Source: DASUPK01 sp963724665 (GTDB taxonomy: Bacteria; Actinomycetota; Thermoleophilia; Solirubrobacterales; 70-9). Taken from it: DNA of 64,000 bases. The translations under genes were made by a program, and so were the position numbers. This document shows positions 35,060 through 43,140 of the stretch, in pieces; the first letter of the stretch is position 1, and every line of letters begins with the position of its first letter. Location: assembly GCA_963724665.1 (NCBI GenBank), contig CAVRVH010000004.1, positions 1 through 64,000 on the forward strand, read 5' to 3'. A model generated the notes under the pieces. The model was not told where the DNA came from. It saw only the letters and a program-made list of their open reading frames with translations, and did not search any database.

Positions 35060-35965
35060 CTATGCGGCCAGCTGCTGGTGCGATCCGTTCGCGTTGCCGT
35101 TCAGCAACGTGAGGATGATTCCCTCGCGCAGGCCGCCCTTGCCGATCTGCAACGGCTGGCCGAGCATGTCGGAGAACTTCTCGAGCAGCAGGACGCCGGC
35201 GGGCAGCAGCTTGACGCGCCGGGAGTCGAGCTCGAAGCGCTTGGCGACCTCGTAGATCTCGTCGCTGGAGAGCACCCGGACGGCCCGCTCGAGGGTCTCG
35301 TACTCGAGCACGGCCCCGACCAGCGTCCGCAGCGAGGTGGCGCTGCCACCCACCGCGACGGCCTGGTCCGGCTGCTCCAACTCGACCTTCTCGAAGAAGT
35401 CCGCAATGTGGTCGCGCAGGCCGCGGATCTCGGCGGCCGACGGCGGATCCGATTCGAGATGGTCCTCGGTGAGCAACCCAGATCCGATCTTGAACGACTT
35501 CACCTCGGTGACCCCGTCGGACATCGTCCCGTAGATCACCTCAGACGACCCACCGCCGACATCGACAACGGCCACCTTCCCCTCGACCGGGTGGCTGAGG
35601 GACTTGGTCGCTCCGATGAACGCGAAGCGGCCCTCATCCTCCTCGTCGAGGACGTCCACCTCCACGCCCGCGATCTCCTCGATCTCCTCGACGACCTTGT
35701 CGCGGTTCTTGGCCTCGCGGATCGCCGCGGTCGCCACGGTCTTGACCACCTCCGCTCCCATCTCCTGGGCGAGGCGGACCTGGGTGGTGACGACGTCAGC
35801 GACCTCCGCGATCTTCTCGGCCGTGATCTTCCCGTTCTTGGAAGCGTCCTTGCCGATCCGCGTGTAGGCGCGCTGCTCCATCACCTTGCGGAGCTGGCCC
35901 TCCGACGGCTCGGCGACGAGCAGTCGCGTCGTGTTCGAGCCGATGTCGATCGCCCCGCAGAGCAT
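35060..35965 (-). CDS. ppx: Exopolyphosphatase / Ppx-GppA family
   Basis: 301 residues with the actin-like two-lobe fold. 'AIDIGSNTTRLLVAE' is the first phosphate loop, 'VAVVDVGGGSSEVIYG' the second, and 'AVAVGGSATSLRTLVGAV' a third. 'VATAAIREAKNRDKVVEEI' and 'VLDEEDEGRFAFIGA' are family signatures. It is the short form without the C-terminal HD domain, as in many Actinobacteria. It degrades polyphosphate or pppGpp. It heads an operon with the two CHAD genes. Confidence 0.93.
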   Translation of the reverse strand: MLCGAIDIGSNTTRLLVAEPSEGQLRKVMEQRAYTRIGKDASKNGKITAEKIAEVADVVTTQVRLAQEMGAEVVKTVATAAIREAKNRDKVVEEIEEIAGVEVDVLDEEDEGRFAFIGATKSLSHPVEGKVAVVDVGGGSSEVIYGTMSDGVTEVKSFKIGSGLLTEDHLESDPPSAAEIRGLRDHIADFFEKVELEQPDQAVAVGGSATSLRTLVGAVLEYETLERAVRVLSSDEIYEVAKRFELDSRRVKLLPAGVLLLEKFSDMLGQPLQIGKGGLREGIILTLLNGNANGSHQQLAA

Positions 35966-36011
35966 CTCGGCCCTGATTCTCCCAGGGCAATCGGATCACG
36001 CACTCCGCGAA

Positions 36012-36026
36012 CCCGCAGGTTGCGGG
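36012..36026 (-). terminator. Short GC hairpin after the R2-like gene
   Basis: CCCGCA (36012-36017) pairs with TGCGGG (36021-36026) around a three-base loop, directly downstream of the R2-like gene stop on the minus strand. There is no T-run, so terminator activity is only likely from position. Confidence 0.35.
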
Positions 36027-36027
36027 G

Positions 36028-36861
36028 CTATCCGTCCAGTGGGGCGCCGATCAGCGCCAGCCGGCGATTGAGGGTGCCGAGCGCGAACTCCGCCAGCGCG
36101 CCCTCCTCCACTCCGAGCACGTCCCAGGCGCCCTCGCTCGGCGGCGCGATCGACTCGGCCACAGCCGGGAGCAGCTCCTTGATCTGGTCGCGGATCACCT
36201 CCGCCATCGCCGGATCCGCGGCGACCGCCTCGCGCAGGAACCAGGTCCCATAGGCGATGTGGCGCTGCTCGTCGGAGGCGATCCGGCCGTATCCGTCCAC
36301 GAACCCGGGCATCAGGTCGCGGTCGCGCAGGAAATCGAGGATGAAGTGGGATGCGGTCAGCCCCAGGGTCCCCTCGAGGACCATGTGGTAGATCGTGACG
36401 AAGCGGACCTTGGCCTCACGGTCGCCCGGATCGAGCCGCAGGCGGTCATGGGCCTGGACCAGTGCCTGGTCGAAGATCTTCTCGAAGGCCTCGCCGAGGA
36501 CCTCTCGGGAACGGGCGACGTGGGCGGCGATCTCGGCCGGGTCTGAGATCACCTCGTTCTGGAAGCGGGCGTAGAACTGCATGTGCCGGACCTCGTCCAC
36601 CAGCTGGGTGGAGACGAAGCTCCCCTCCTCCTCGTCGTCCTGGGCGAGCACCAGGCCGCAGAACTGCGTCGAGATCCGCTCCTCGGCGACCATCAGCGAG
36701 CTGAGCGCGAAGTACATGAGCCCGCGCACGTCCTCGTCCAGCTCCGCCCAGTCGGCCGGGTCGCGGCCGAGGTCGATGTCCTGGCACGCCCAGTGGGCGT
36801 GCTCCCAGTCGAGATAGAGCTGCTCCGGATCCTTCAGCGTCAGGGTGTCGGGGGTGCTCAT
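36028..36861 (-). CDS. R2-like di-metal (ferritin-fold) protein, in the ars operon
   Basis: 277 residues with the ribonucleotide-reductase small-subunit fold. Carboxylate and His ligands fit the R2 pattern: 'LMVAEERISTQF', 'LVDEVRHMQFYARF', 'MVLEGTLGLTASHF' and 'ASDEQRHIAYG'. The Tyr and C-terminal partner-binding tail of class I R2 are not evident, and no NrdA gene is near, so an R2-like oxidase or hydroxylase is more likely. Its ATG overlaps the arsM stop (ATGA), so it is made with ArsR and ArsM. A role in organoarsenical chemistry is a guess from position. Confidence 0.8.
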   Translation of the reverse strand: MSTPDTLTLKDPEQLYLDWEHAHWACQDIDLGRDPADWAELDEDVRGLMYFALSSLMVAEERISTQFCGLVLAQDDEEEGSFVSTQLVDEVRHMQFYARFQNEVISDPAEIAAHVARSREVLGEAFEKIFDQALVQAHDRLRLDPGDREAKVRFVTIYHMVLEGTLGLTASHFILDFLRDRDLMPGFVDGYGRIASDEQRHIAYGTWFLREAVAADPAMAEVIRDQIKELLPAVAESIAPPSEGAWDVLGVEEGALAEFALGTLNRRLALIGAPLDG

Positions 36862-37569
36862 CCGGGGACCGTGGCGCGGATGATCGCCGATCCGGCCTGG
36901 TCATGAACGCGGTGGGTCTCGCGGAGCTCGACGTTCTCGAACCCGGCGTCCTCAAGTGCGCTCCGGAACTCGCTCTGCGTGATCGCGCCCGCGATGCAGC
37001 CGGTCCATTCCGCCATGTCCGCCCGCGTCTCGGCATCCATGTCGTCGTCGGCGACGATGTCGGTTACGGCGAAGCGGCCGCCGGGGCGCAGCACGCGCGC
37101 CGCCTCGCGGAGGACCGCCGGCTTGTCGGCGGAGAGGTTGATCACGCAGTTGGAGATGACGACATCCACGGAATCCGCCGAGCAACGGCACCTCCTCGAT
37201 CGTCCCCTTGAGGAACTCGACGTTCTCGATCCCGGCCTCCCGCTGGTTGCGGCGAGCAAGCTCGAGCATCTCGTCGGTCATGTCGACGCCGTAGACGTGA
37301 CCCTCCGGCCCGACGCGCGCAGCCGAGATGAAGACGTCCTCCCCGCCGCCGGAGCCGAGGTCGAGGACGGTCTCGCCCTCGTGCAGGTCGGCCACCGCCG
37401 TCGGGTTCCCGCAGCCGAGCGGAGTCGAGCTCGGCCCGCAACCGCACTCCGCCTGGCTCGTGGTGCAGCAGCCGGCCTCCGAATTGGAGGCGGCGGCGAG
37501 TGCGGCCTCCGCGTAGCGCTCACGCACCGCCTCGCGGATCTCGTCCTTGCCGGTCAGCTGCTCAGCCAT
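36858..37569 (-). CDS. arsM: Arsenite S-adenosylmethionine methyltransferase, frameshifted
   Basis: Methylates As(III). SAM loop 'VLDLGSGGGEDVFISAARVG' is intact; 'GVDMTDEMLELARRNQREAG' follows. Cysteines expected to bind arsenic are present in 'EAGCCTTSQAECGCG', 'VVISNCVINLSADKPAVLRE' and 'MAEWTGCIAGAI'. An extra base near 37180 moves the second half to another frame; repair gives 'IEEVPLSADSVDVV', matching the family. It starts inside the end of arsR (16-base overlap) and ends on the start of the R2-like gene. Confidence 0.9.
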
Positions 37570-37910
37570 GCGCTCAGTTCTCCCAGTGAGTCGGGATTGA
37601 CGTAGTAGTAGGCCCAGAGACCCTGGCGCTCGGAGCTCACGATTCCGGCTTCGCGCAGGACCTTGAGATGGTGGGAGACGGTCGGCTGGGAGAGGTCGAA
37701 GAGCGGTACCAGCTCGCACACGCAGACCTTGCCGGCGTGCTTTCGAAGGACGTCGACGAGCTGCATCCGGATCGGATCGCCCAGCGCCTTCGAAACCATT
37801 GCCATCCGCTCGGCCTGCGCCCGCTGAATGTCCGGATAGACAACCGGTTCGCAACACGGCTCGCCCGCGGGGCGCTTTTGCTTCGGAGCGAGCTTCAGAT
37901 CGACAGCCAT
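37554..37910 (-). CDS. arsR: ArsR-family arsenic-responsive repressor
   Basis: 118-residue winged-helix repressor. 'KVCVCELVPLFDLSQPTVSH' holds the arsenic-binding CVCEL pair just before the recognition helix, followed by 'HHLKVLREAGIVSSERQGLW'. An N-terminal extension has 'GEPCCEP', a further Cys pair that could complete a three-coordinate site. Release from DNA on As(III) binding should open both divergent promoters mapped at 37913-37956. Confidence 0.95.
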   Translation of the reverse strand: MAVDLKLAPKQKRPAGEPCCEPVVYPDIQRAQAERMAMVSKALGDPIRMQLVDVLRKHAGKVCVCELVPLFDLSQPTVSHHLKVLREAGIVSSERQGLWAYYYVNPDSLGELSAWLSS

Positions 37911-37912
37911 CT

Positions 37913-37956
37913 ATATACGTATATCGATTGAATAGATGAATGTCAAGCTTTAGGAT
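37913..37956. promoter_or_regulatory. Overlapping divergent ars promoters with operator palindrome
   Basis: Minus strand (arsR): TTGACA (37941-37946), 17-base spacer, TATACG (37918-37923). Plus strand (arsC): TTGAAT (37928-37933), 17-base spacer, TAGGAT (37951-37956). The two -35 boxes interlock, so one bound repressor could block both. ATATACGTATAT (37913-37924) is a perfect 12-base palindrome over the arsR -10 box. TTGA and TCAA arms 11 bases apart flank the -35 region as a second possible ArsR site. Confidence 0.7.
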
Positions 37957-37988
37957 TTGCGGCAACCCGACGGGCAGGAGGAGGCAAG

Positions 37989-38630
37989 ATGGTGTCGACT
38001 CAACTTGACCAGGCAACCAGGGCTCACATCCAGCGCTCCATCGACGTGCTCGCGGACGAGTTCGCCGGCATTTTCTCCCGTGGGACGATCGAGGCATTCA
38101 TCGATGAGAGCACCGACCAATTCGCGGACTCCAGCGTGCAGGACTTCGTTCCGCTCATGGTCGAGCGGTTCACGCGGCAGCGCCTGCGCGCGCTCGGCCA
38201 GGCGGAGGGCAAGGTGAGCAAGGAGGTCCCCGAGATCCTGTTCGTCTGCGTCCACAACTCGGGTCGGAGCCAGATGGCCGCCGGCCTGCTCGACAAGCTC
38301 GCCGAGGGACGGGTGCACGTCCGCTCCGCCGGATCGGATCCGGCTGACGAGCTCAACCCCAACGCGGTCACGGCCATGGACGAGGTCGGCGTCGACATCT
38401 CGAAAGAGTTCCCCAAGCCGCTCACCGATGAGGTCGTCCGAGCCGCGGACGCAGTCGTCACCATGGGCTGCGGCGACGCATGCCCCATCTATCCGGGCAA
38501 GCGCTACGAGGACTGGGACCTCGAGGACCCGGCCGGGAAGGACCTGGAGACCGTCCGCCGGATCCGCGACGAGATCCGCGCGCGGGTGGAGGATCTGATC
38601 GGCTCCGTGACGACGGACTCAGGGGACTAA
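37989..38630 (+). CDS. arsC: Arsenate reductase with N-terminal helical domain
   Basis: 213 residues. Residues 1-75 are a three-helix domain ('LDQATRAHIQRSIDVLADEF', 'VPLMVERFTRQRLRAL') seen in actinobacterial LMW-phosphatase-type arsenate reductases. The catalytic domain has the CX5R loop 'FVCVHNSGRSQMAAGLLDK' and later 'VVTMGCGDACPIYPGKRYED', whose cysteines can take part in thiol relay. A strong GGAGGAGG site precedes the ATG. First gene of the plus-strand ars operon. Confidence 0.93.
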   Translation: MVSTQLDQATRAHIQRSIDVLADEFAGIFSRGTIEAFIDESTDQFADSSVQDFVPLMVERFTRQRLRALGQAEGKVSKEVPEILFVCVHNSGRSQMAAGLLDKLAEGRVHVRSAGSDPADELNPNAVTAMDEVGVDISKEFPKPLTDEVVRAADAVVTMGCGDACPIYPGKRYEDWDLEDPAGKDLETVRRIRDEIRARVEDLIGSVTTDSGD

Positions 38631-38632
38631 GC

Positions 38633-39691
38633 GTGGCCGAATCCAAGGTCGCAGTCGGGATCAACGGCTTCGGCCGCATGGGACGGCTCGCCCTGCGCGC
38701 GGCCTGGGGCTGGTCGGATCTCGACTTCGTCCACGTCAACGAGCCCCATGGCGACACCGAGACCGCGGCGCATCTCCTCAAGTTCGACTCCATCCACGGA
38801 CGCTGGGAACCAAATATCAGCGCCGAGGCCGACTCGATCGAAATCGATGGCCGGTCGATCTCCTACACGCGTCATCTGGGTCCGGTGGAGGTGCCGTGGG
38901 ATGAGATGGGCGTCGAGATCGTCCTCGAATGCTCAGGGCAGTTCCGCACGATGGAGAGCCTCGCCGGGTACTTCGAGCGTGGCATCCGCAAGGTGATCGT
39001 GGCGGCGCCGGTCAAGGATGACGGTGCGCTCAACCTGGTCCTTGGCGTCAACGACGGGCGCTACGACCCTCAGGAGCACGACGTGATCACAGCGGCTTCG
39101 TGCACCACCAACTGCCTGGCGCCGGTGGTCAAGGTGATCCACGAGGGGATCGGGATCCGCCATGGCTCGATCACGACGCTTCACGACCTGACCAACACGC
39201 AGGTTGTGGTCGACGCGCCGCACAAGGACCTGCGCCGTGCGCGCGCGGCCAGCGTCTCGATGATCCCGACAACCACCGGCTCGGCGACCGCGATCGGCCT
39301 GATCTTCCCTGAGCTCGAGGGCAAGCTCAACGGTCTCGCGGTGAGGGTGCCGATGCTGAACTCCTCGATCACGGATTGCGTCTTCGAGGTCGCGCGACCG
39401 ACCACGGTCGACGAGGTCAATGGGTTGTTCGCCGCAGCAGCCGGCGGGGCGCTGGCCGGGATCCTGGGCTACGAGGAGCGCCCACTCGTCTCCGTCGACT
39501 ACAAGGACGATCCCCGCTCCGGCATCGTCGATGCGCCCTCGACGATGGTGATCGAAGGCACCCAGGTGAAGGTCCTGGCCTGGTACGACAACGAGTGGGG
39601 CTACGCCAACCGGCTCGCCGAGCTGGCGCGCACTGTGGCGCTCAGCCTGCCCGCTGCCCGGGGTTCCGGAGCGGTCGAGGCCAACGCCTAG
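38633..39691 (+). CDS. ArsJ-associated glyceraldehyde-3-phosphate dehydrogenase
   Basis: GAPDH paralogue of 352 residues, starting at GTG 38633, two bases after the arsC stop. 'VGINGFGRMGRLALRAAWGW' binds NAD; the catalytic Cys is in 'TAASCTTNCLAPVVKVIHEG'. With ArsJ next to it, the known role is to form 1-arseno-3-phosphoglycerate from arsenate and glyceraldehyde 3-phosphate for export. It differs clearly from the glycolytic gap at 7.3 kb, for example 'LHDLTNTQVVVDAPHKDLRR' versus an 'IHAYTADQRLQD' segment. Confidence 0.93.
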   Translation: MAESKVAVGINGFGRMGRLALRAAWGWSDLDFVHVNEPHGDTETAAHLLKFDSIHGRWEPNISAEADSIEIDGRSISYTRHLGPVEVPWDEMGVEIVLECSGQFRTMESLAGYFERGIRKVIVAAPVKDDGALNLVLGVNDGRYDPQEHDVITAASCTTNCLAPVVKVIHEGIGIRHGSITTLHDLTNTQVVVDAPHKDLRRARAASVSMIPTTTGSATAIGLIFPELEGKLNGLAVRVPMLNSSITDCVFEVARPTTVDEVNGLFAAAAGGALAGILGYEERPLVSVDYKDDPRSGIVDAPSTMVIEGTQVKVLAWYDNEWGYANRLAELARTVALSLPAARGSGAVEANA

Positions 39692-39696
39692 GTTCC

Positions 39697-40980
39697 ATGA
39701 CGAGCGCGGCCGCAGCAGCGGAGGAACCGCGAGCCGACCTGCGCAACTACGTGCTCGTCACCGGCGCGTACTGGAGCGACACCCTCGTCGACGGGGCGTG
39801 CCGCATGCTGGTGCTCTTCTATTTCGACCAGCTCGGCTACAGCCCGTTCCAGCTCGCCACGCTCTTCCTGCTCTATGAGTTCTTCGGCATCGTCACCAAC
39901 CTGGTCGGGGGCTGGGTCGCCGCCCGCTTCGGGCTGAAGACCACGCTGTTCATGGGCCTGGGCGTGCAGATCTGCGCGCAGAGCATGCTCGGCTTCGCTC
40001 CCGCAGCTTGGCTGGTCGTGCCATACGTGATGGCCTCCCAGGCCCTTTCGGGCATCGCCAAGGACCTGACCAAGATGAGCTCGAAGAGCGCGGTGAAGCT
40101 GATCGTGCCCGAGGGCCAGGAGGGCGCCCTCTACAAGTGGGTGGCGATCCTGACCGGCTCGAAGAACGCGCTGAAGGGCGTGGGATTCTTTCTCGGCGGC
40201 CTGCTGATCACGGTGATCGGCTTCCAGCCCGGTGTGCTCGTCCTGGCTGGGATAAGCGCGACCGCCCTGATCGTCGTCTCGACCCTGATGCGTGGCCAGC
40301 ACCTGGGACGGCCCGACGCCAAGGCGAAGTTCAAGCACATGTTCTCCAACAACCGGGCGGTCAACATCCTGGCGGCTGCCCGGATCTTCCTGTTCGCCTC
40401 GCGAGACGTCTGGTTCGTGGTCGGTCTGCCTGTCTTCCTCTATTCGGTGGTCGGCTGGAACTTCTGGCAGGTGAGCCTCTATCTCGCCGCCTGGATCATC
40501 GGCTATGGGATCGTGCAGGCCTCGGCCCCGCGCTTCGTTCGCCGTCGTGCCGAGGAGGGCGGCGAGCCGGACGGCCGGACGGCGGCCTGGCTCGCCTTCG
40601 CCCTGGCGATCCTCCCCGCTGGGATCGCGATCGCGCTCTCCGCCAAGGTCGACCCGACCGCGGTCGTAGTGGTTGGGCTGATCATCTTCGGCGTCCTGTT
40701 CGCCATGAACTCCGCCGTCCACTCCTACCTGATCCTCTCCTACGCGGACAACGACAAGGTCGCGATGAACGTCGGCTTCTATTACATGGCCAACGCCTGT
40801 GGCCGGCTCGCGGGAACGGTGCTCTCCGGGCTGCTGTACGAGTGGAACGGCCTCAGCGCCTGCCTCTGGGTCTCCGCCGGCTTCGTCGTGGCCGCGGGGC
40901 TGCTCTCACTGATGCTCCCCAAGACGACCACTCGCCGCTCCTCCGGGGTGGAATTGCCCAGGGCGGAGCCGGCGTCCTGA
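39697..40980 (+). CDS. arsJ: Organoarsenical efflux permease ArsJ (MFS)
   Basis: 427-residue MFS carrier with about twelve helices, beginning 'MTSAAAAAEEPRADLRNYVL'. 'LVTGAYWSDTLVDGACRMLV' and 'ALSGIAKDLTKMSSKSAVKL' are hallmark ArsJ segments, the latter the loop after helix 4. It follows the GAPDH gene by five bases. It exports 1-arseno-3-phosphoglycerate, which breaks down outside to arsenate, giving arsenate resistance without reduction. Confidence 0.95.
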   Translation: MTSAAAAAEEPRADLRNYVLVTGAYWSDTLVDGACRMLVLFYFDQLGYSPFQLATLFLLYEFFGIVTNLVGGWVAARFGLKTTLFMGLGVQICAQSMLGFAPAAWLVVPYVMASQALSGIAKDLTKMSSKSAVKLIVPEGQEGALYKWVAILTGSKNALKGVGFFLGGLLITVIGFQPGVLVLAGISATALIVVSTLMRGQHLGRPDAKAKFKHMFSNNRAVNILAAARIFLFASRDVWFVVGLPVFLYSVVGWNFWQVSLYLAAWIIGYGIVQASAPRFVRRRAEEGGEPDGRTAAWLAFALAILPAGIAIALSAKVDPTAVVVVGLIIFGVLFAMNSAVHSYLILSYADNDKVAMNVGFYYMANACGRLAGTVLSGLLYEWNGLSACLWVSAGFVVAAGLLSLMLPKTTTRRSSGVELPRAEPAS

Positions 40981-41007
40981 CGTGACGCATCGCCGCCTGG
41001 TCCCATC

Positions 41008-42171
41008 GTGAGTGAGGCCACCGTTCATCCGGACGAGGCCGTCGTCATCCGCCGGCTGTCGACGCTCGATCGCTTCCTGCCTCTGTGGATTGCGCTGGCG
41101 ATGGCCGGCGGGCTGGCGCTTGGGTCGCTCGTGCCAGGGCTCAACGATTTCCTGGACAGGCTGAAGGTCGGGACGGTGAGCCTGCCGATCGCTCTCGGCC
41201 TGCTGCTGATGATGTACCCGGTCCTCACGAAGGTCCGCTACGAGGAGATGGGGAAGATGCGCGGCGACGGGCGGATGTTCGGCGTCTCGCTGTTCCTGTC
41301 TTGGGTCGTCGGCCCCGCCCTGATGTTCACGCTGGCCTGGATCTTCCTGGCGGACGAGCCCGCTTACCGCACCGGCGTCATCGTCGTCGGCCTGGCGCGC
41401 TGCATCGCGATGGTGCTCGTGTGGAACGACCTCGCCGGCGGCGACAACGACCGCGCCGCGGTCCTCGTCGTCTTCAACGCCATCTTCCAGGTCGTCGCCT
41501 ACGCGCTTCTGGGCTGGTTCTACCTCAACGCCCTGCCCAACCTGCTCGGGCTCGACACCCAGGGCTTCGAGGTCAGCATCTGGGAGGTCGCGCGCACCGT
41601 GCTCATCTTCCTCGGCATCCCGCTGACCGCCGGCTATCTCACGCGCCGCTGGGGCCTGCGCGCACACGGCCGCGATTGGTTCGAATCGACGGTCATCCCG
41701 CGCATCGCGCCCATCACGCTCTATGGGCTGCTGTTCACGATCGTTCTGTTGTTCGCAATCCAGGGCGACGCCATCACCGGCGACCCGCTGACGGTCGCAC
41801 GCATCGCGCTGCCCCTGCTCTGCTACTTCGTCGTCATGTGGGTGCTCGGATTCCTCGTCGGCCGGGGGATGAGCCTCGGGTACCCAAAGACCGCGACCCT
41901 CGCCTTCACAGTCGCCTCGAACGACTTCGAGCTGGCGATCGCCGTCGCCGTCGGCGTCTGGGGTGCGAGCTCGGGCCAGGCGCTGGCCGGTGTGGTCGGC
42001 CCCCTCATCGAGGTGCCCGTCCTCGTCACGCTCGTCTACGTCGCGCTCTGGCTGCGGCGGCGCTGGTGGCCCGACGAGCCCACCTTCACAGGCTCTTCAC
42101 GGGATTCGCAAGAGGCCGTCGTACTTTCGGATCGATGGCTCTCAGGGACCCGAAGGAGCGACTCGGCCTGA
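41008..42171 (+). CDS. acr3: ACR3-family arsenite efflux carrier
   Basis: 387 residues, ten helices, GTG start at 41008. 'VVGLARCIAMVLVWNDLAGG' holds the essential Cys of helix 4, and 'AVAVGVWGASSGQALAGVVG' is the conserved helix 9 region. 'FTVASNDFELAIAVAVGVWG' is a family segment. It exports As(III) produced by ArsC. Its last 37 bases overlap the TIM-barrel gene. Confidence 0.94.
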   Translation: MSEATVHPDEAVVIRRLSTLDRFLPLWIALAMAGGLALGSLVPGLNDFLDRLKVGTVSLPIALGLLLMMYPVLTKVRYEEMGKMRGDGRMFGVSLFLSWVVGPALMFTLAWIFLADEPAYRTGVIVVGLARCIAMVLVWNDLAGGDNDRAAVLVVFNAIFQVVAYALLGWFYLNALPNLLGLDTQGFEVSIWEVARTVLIFLGIPLTAGYLTRRWGLRAHGRDWFESTVIPRIAPITLYGLLFTIVLLFAIQGDAITGDPLTVARIALPLLCYFVVMWVLGFLVGRGMSLGYPKTATLAFTVASNDFELAIAVAVGVWGASSGQALAGVVGPLIEVPVLVTLVYVALWLRRRWWPDEPTFTGSSRDSQEAVVLSDRWLSGTRRSDSA

Positions 42172-43013
42172 GCGTTCCCTACGACTGGTGGCCCGCCGCG
42201 CCGATCCTGAAGGAGATCGAGGCTGCCGGCTTTCGCCACGTCCAGGTCCCCTCTCCCCCGCCGTCCGTACTGACAGTCCCGCGTGACGCGACGCGGCACG
42301 CGTCGGCCCTTGCCGAGGTCCTCGGAACCTCCGGTCTCCAGCTGATCCTGCACGGTCCCGGGTCGGTGCGCGTAGGAACCAAGGACGGCGACAACGCGAT
42401 CGCCGGCCTGATCTCCTACGCCGCCGAGGTCGAGGCCTCACACGTGGTCTACCACGCGGCCAACCTGCCGGACGTGCCCGCCAGCGAGGACAGGAGGCTG
42501 GCGGAAACCCGCTCGCTGGCCGCTCTCGCCGCCCGGGCCGAGCGACTCGGCGTGATCATCGCGCTCGAGAACCTCGCCCCGATCTACTCCGGCCCCGATG
42601 CGCTCTCATTCAGTCCGTCCATCCTGCGAACGATGGCGAAGCGGATCTCCTCTCCGGCCGTCGGCCTCTGCATCGACGTGGGCCACGCCAACATCGTCGC
42701 CCAGCTCCGCCGCACCGACCCACTGGAGCTGATCGAGCCCGCCCTCGACCGCGCCGTCCTGTTTCACCTACACGACAATCTCGGCGCACGCCGCGGGGAC
42801 CTGGGTTCACCGGAGATCGACCCGCTCCGCCTCGACCTCCATCTGCCGCCGGGCCGCGGCAAGGTTCCCTGGGACCGCCTGGCGCCGCTCTTCGCCCGCA
42901 AGGCCGGCGCGCCGCTGCTGCTCGAGGTGCATCCGCCGCGACCATCGGCGGCGAGTCTCTTCAAGGCCGGGGCTGCGGCGGTCGCGCCCGTGGCCATCCA
43001 GGCTGTCGGATAG
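42135..43013 (+). CDS. Xylose-isomerase-like TIM-barrel protein (sugar phosphate isomerase/epimerase family)
   Basis: 292 residues of the AP-endonuclease-2 fold. It begins 'MALRDPKERLGLSVPYDWWP'. Metal-ligand positions are seen in 'VVYHAANLPDVPASE', 'VIIALENLAP', 'VGLCIDVGHANIVAQL' and 'AVLFHLHDNLGARRGDLG', a normal set of Glu, Asp and His. The start lies 37 bases inside acr3, so it is translationally linked to the arsenic operon. Substrate unknown; involvement in arsenic handling is only a guess. Confidence 0.85.
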   Translation: MALRDPKERLGLSVPYDWWPAAPILKEIEAAGFRHVQVPSPPPSVLTVPRDATRHASALAEVLGTSGLQLILHGPGSVRVGTKDGDNAIAGLISYAAEVEASHVVYHAANLPDVPASEDRRLAETRSLAALAARAERLGVIIALENLAPIYSGPDALSFSPSILRTMAKRISSPAVGLCIDVGHANIVAQLRRTDPLELIEPALDRAVLFHLHDNLGARRGDLGSPEIDPLRLDLHLPPGRGKVPWDRLAPLFARKAGAPLLLEVHPPRPSAASLFKAGAAAVAPVAIQAVG

Positions 43014-43083
43014 CCACGCCCTCGGAACGTAGGCCTGCCGGGCCTCGCCGGAGTGGGACGGCGAACCAGCCCACAAACGCAAA

Positions 43084-43111
43084 ACGTCCCGGGCCAATCG
43101 ACCCGGGACGT
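43084..43111. terminator. Bidirectional intrinsic terminator
   Basis: ACGTCCCGGG (43084-43093) pairs perfectly with CCCGGGACGT (43102-43111) around an eight-base loop. On the minus strand it is followed by a TTTT run; on the plus strand by CTTG. It lies between the converging TIM-barrel and phosphoesterase-PstS genes. Confidence 0.8.
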
Positions 43112-43140
43112 CTTGCTAATGACTTCGTCCCTTGCAGGCC

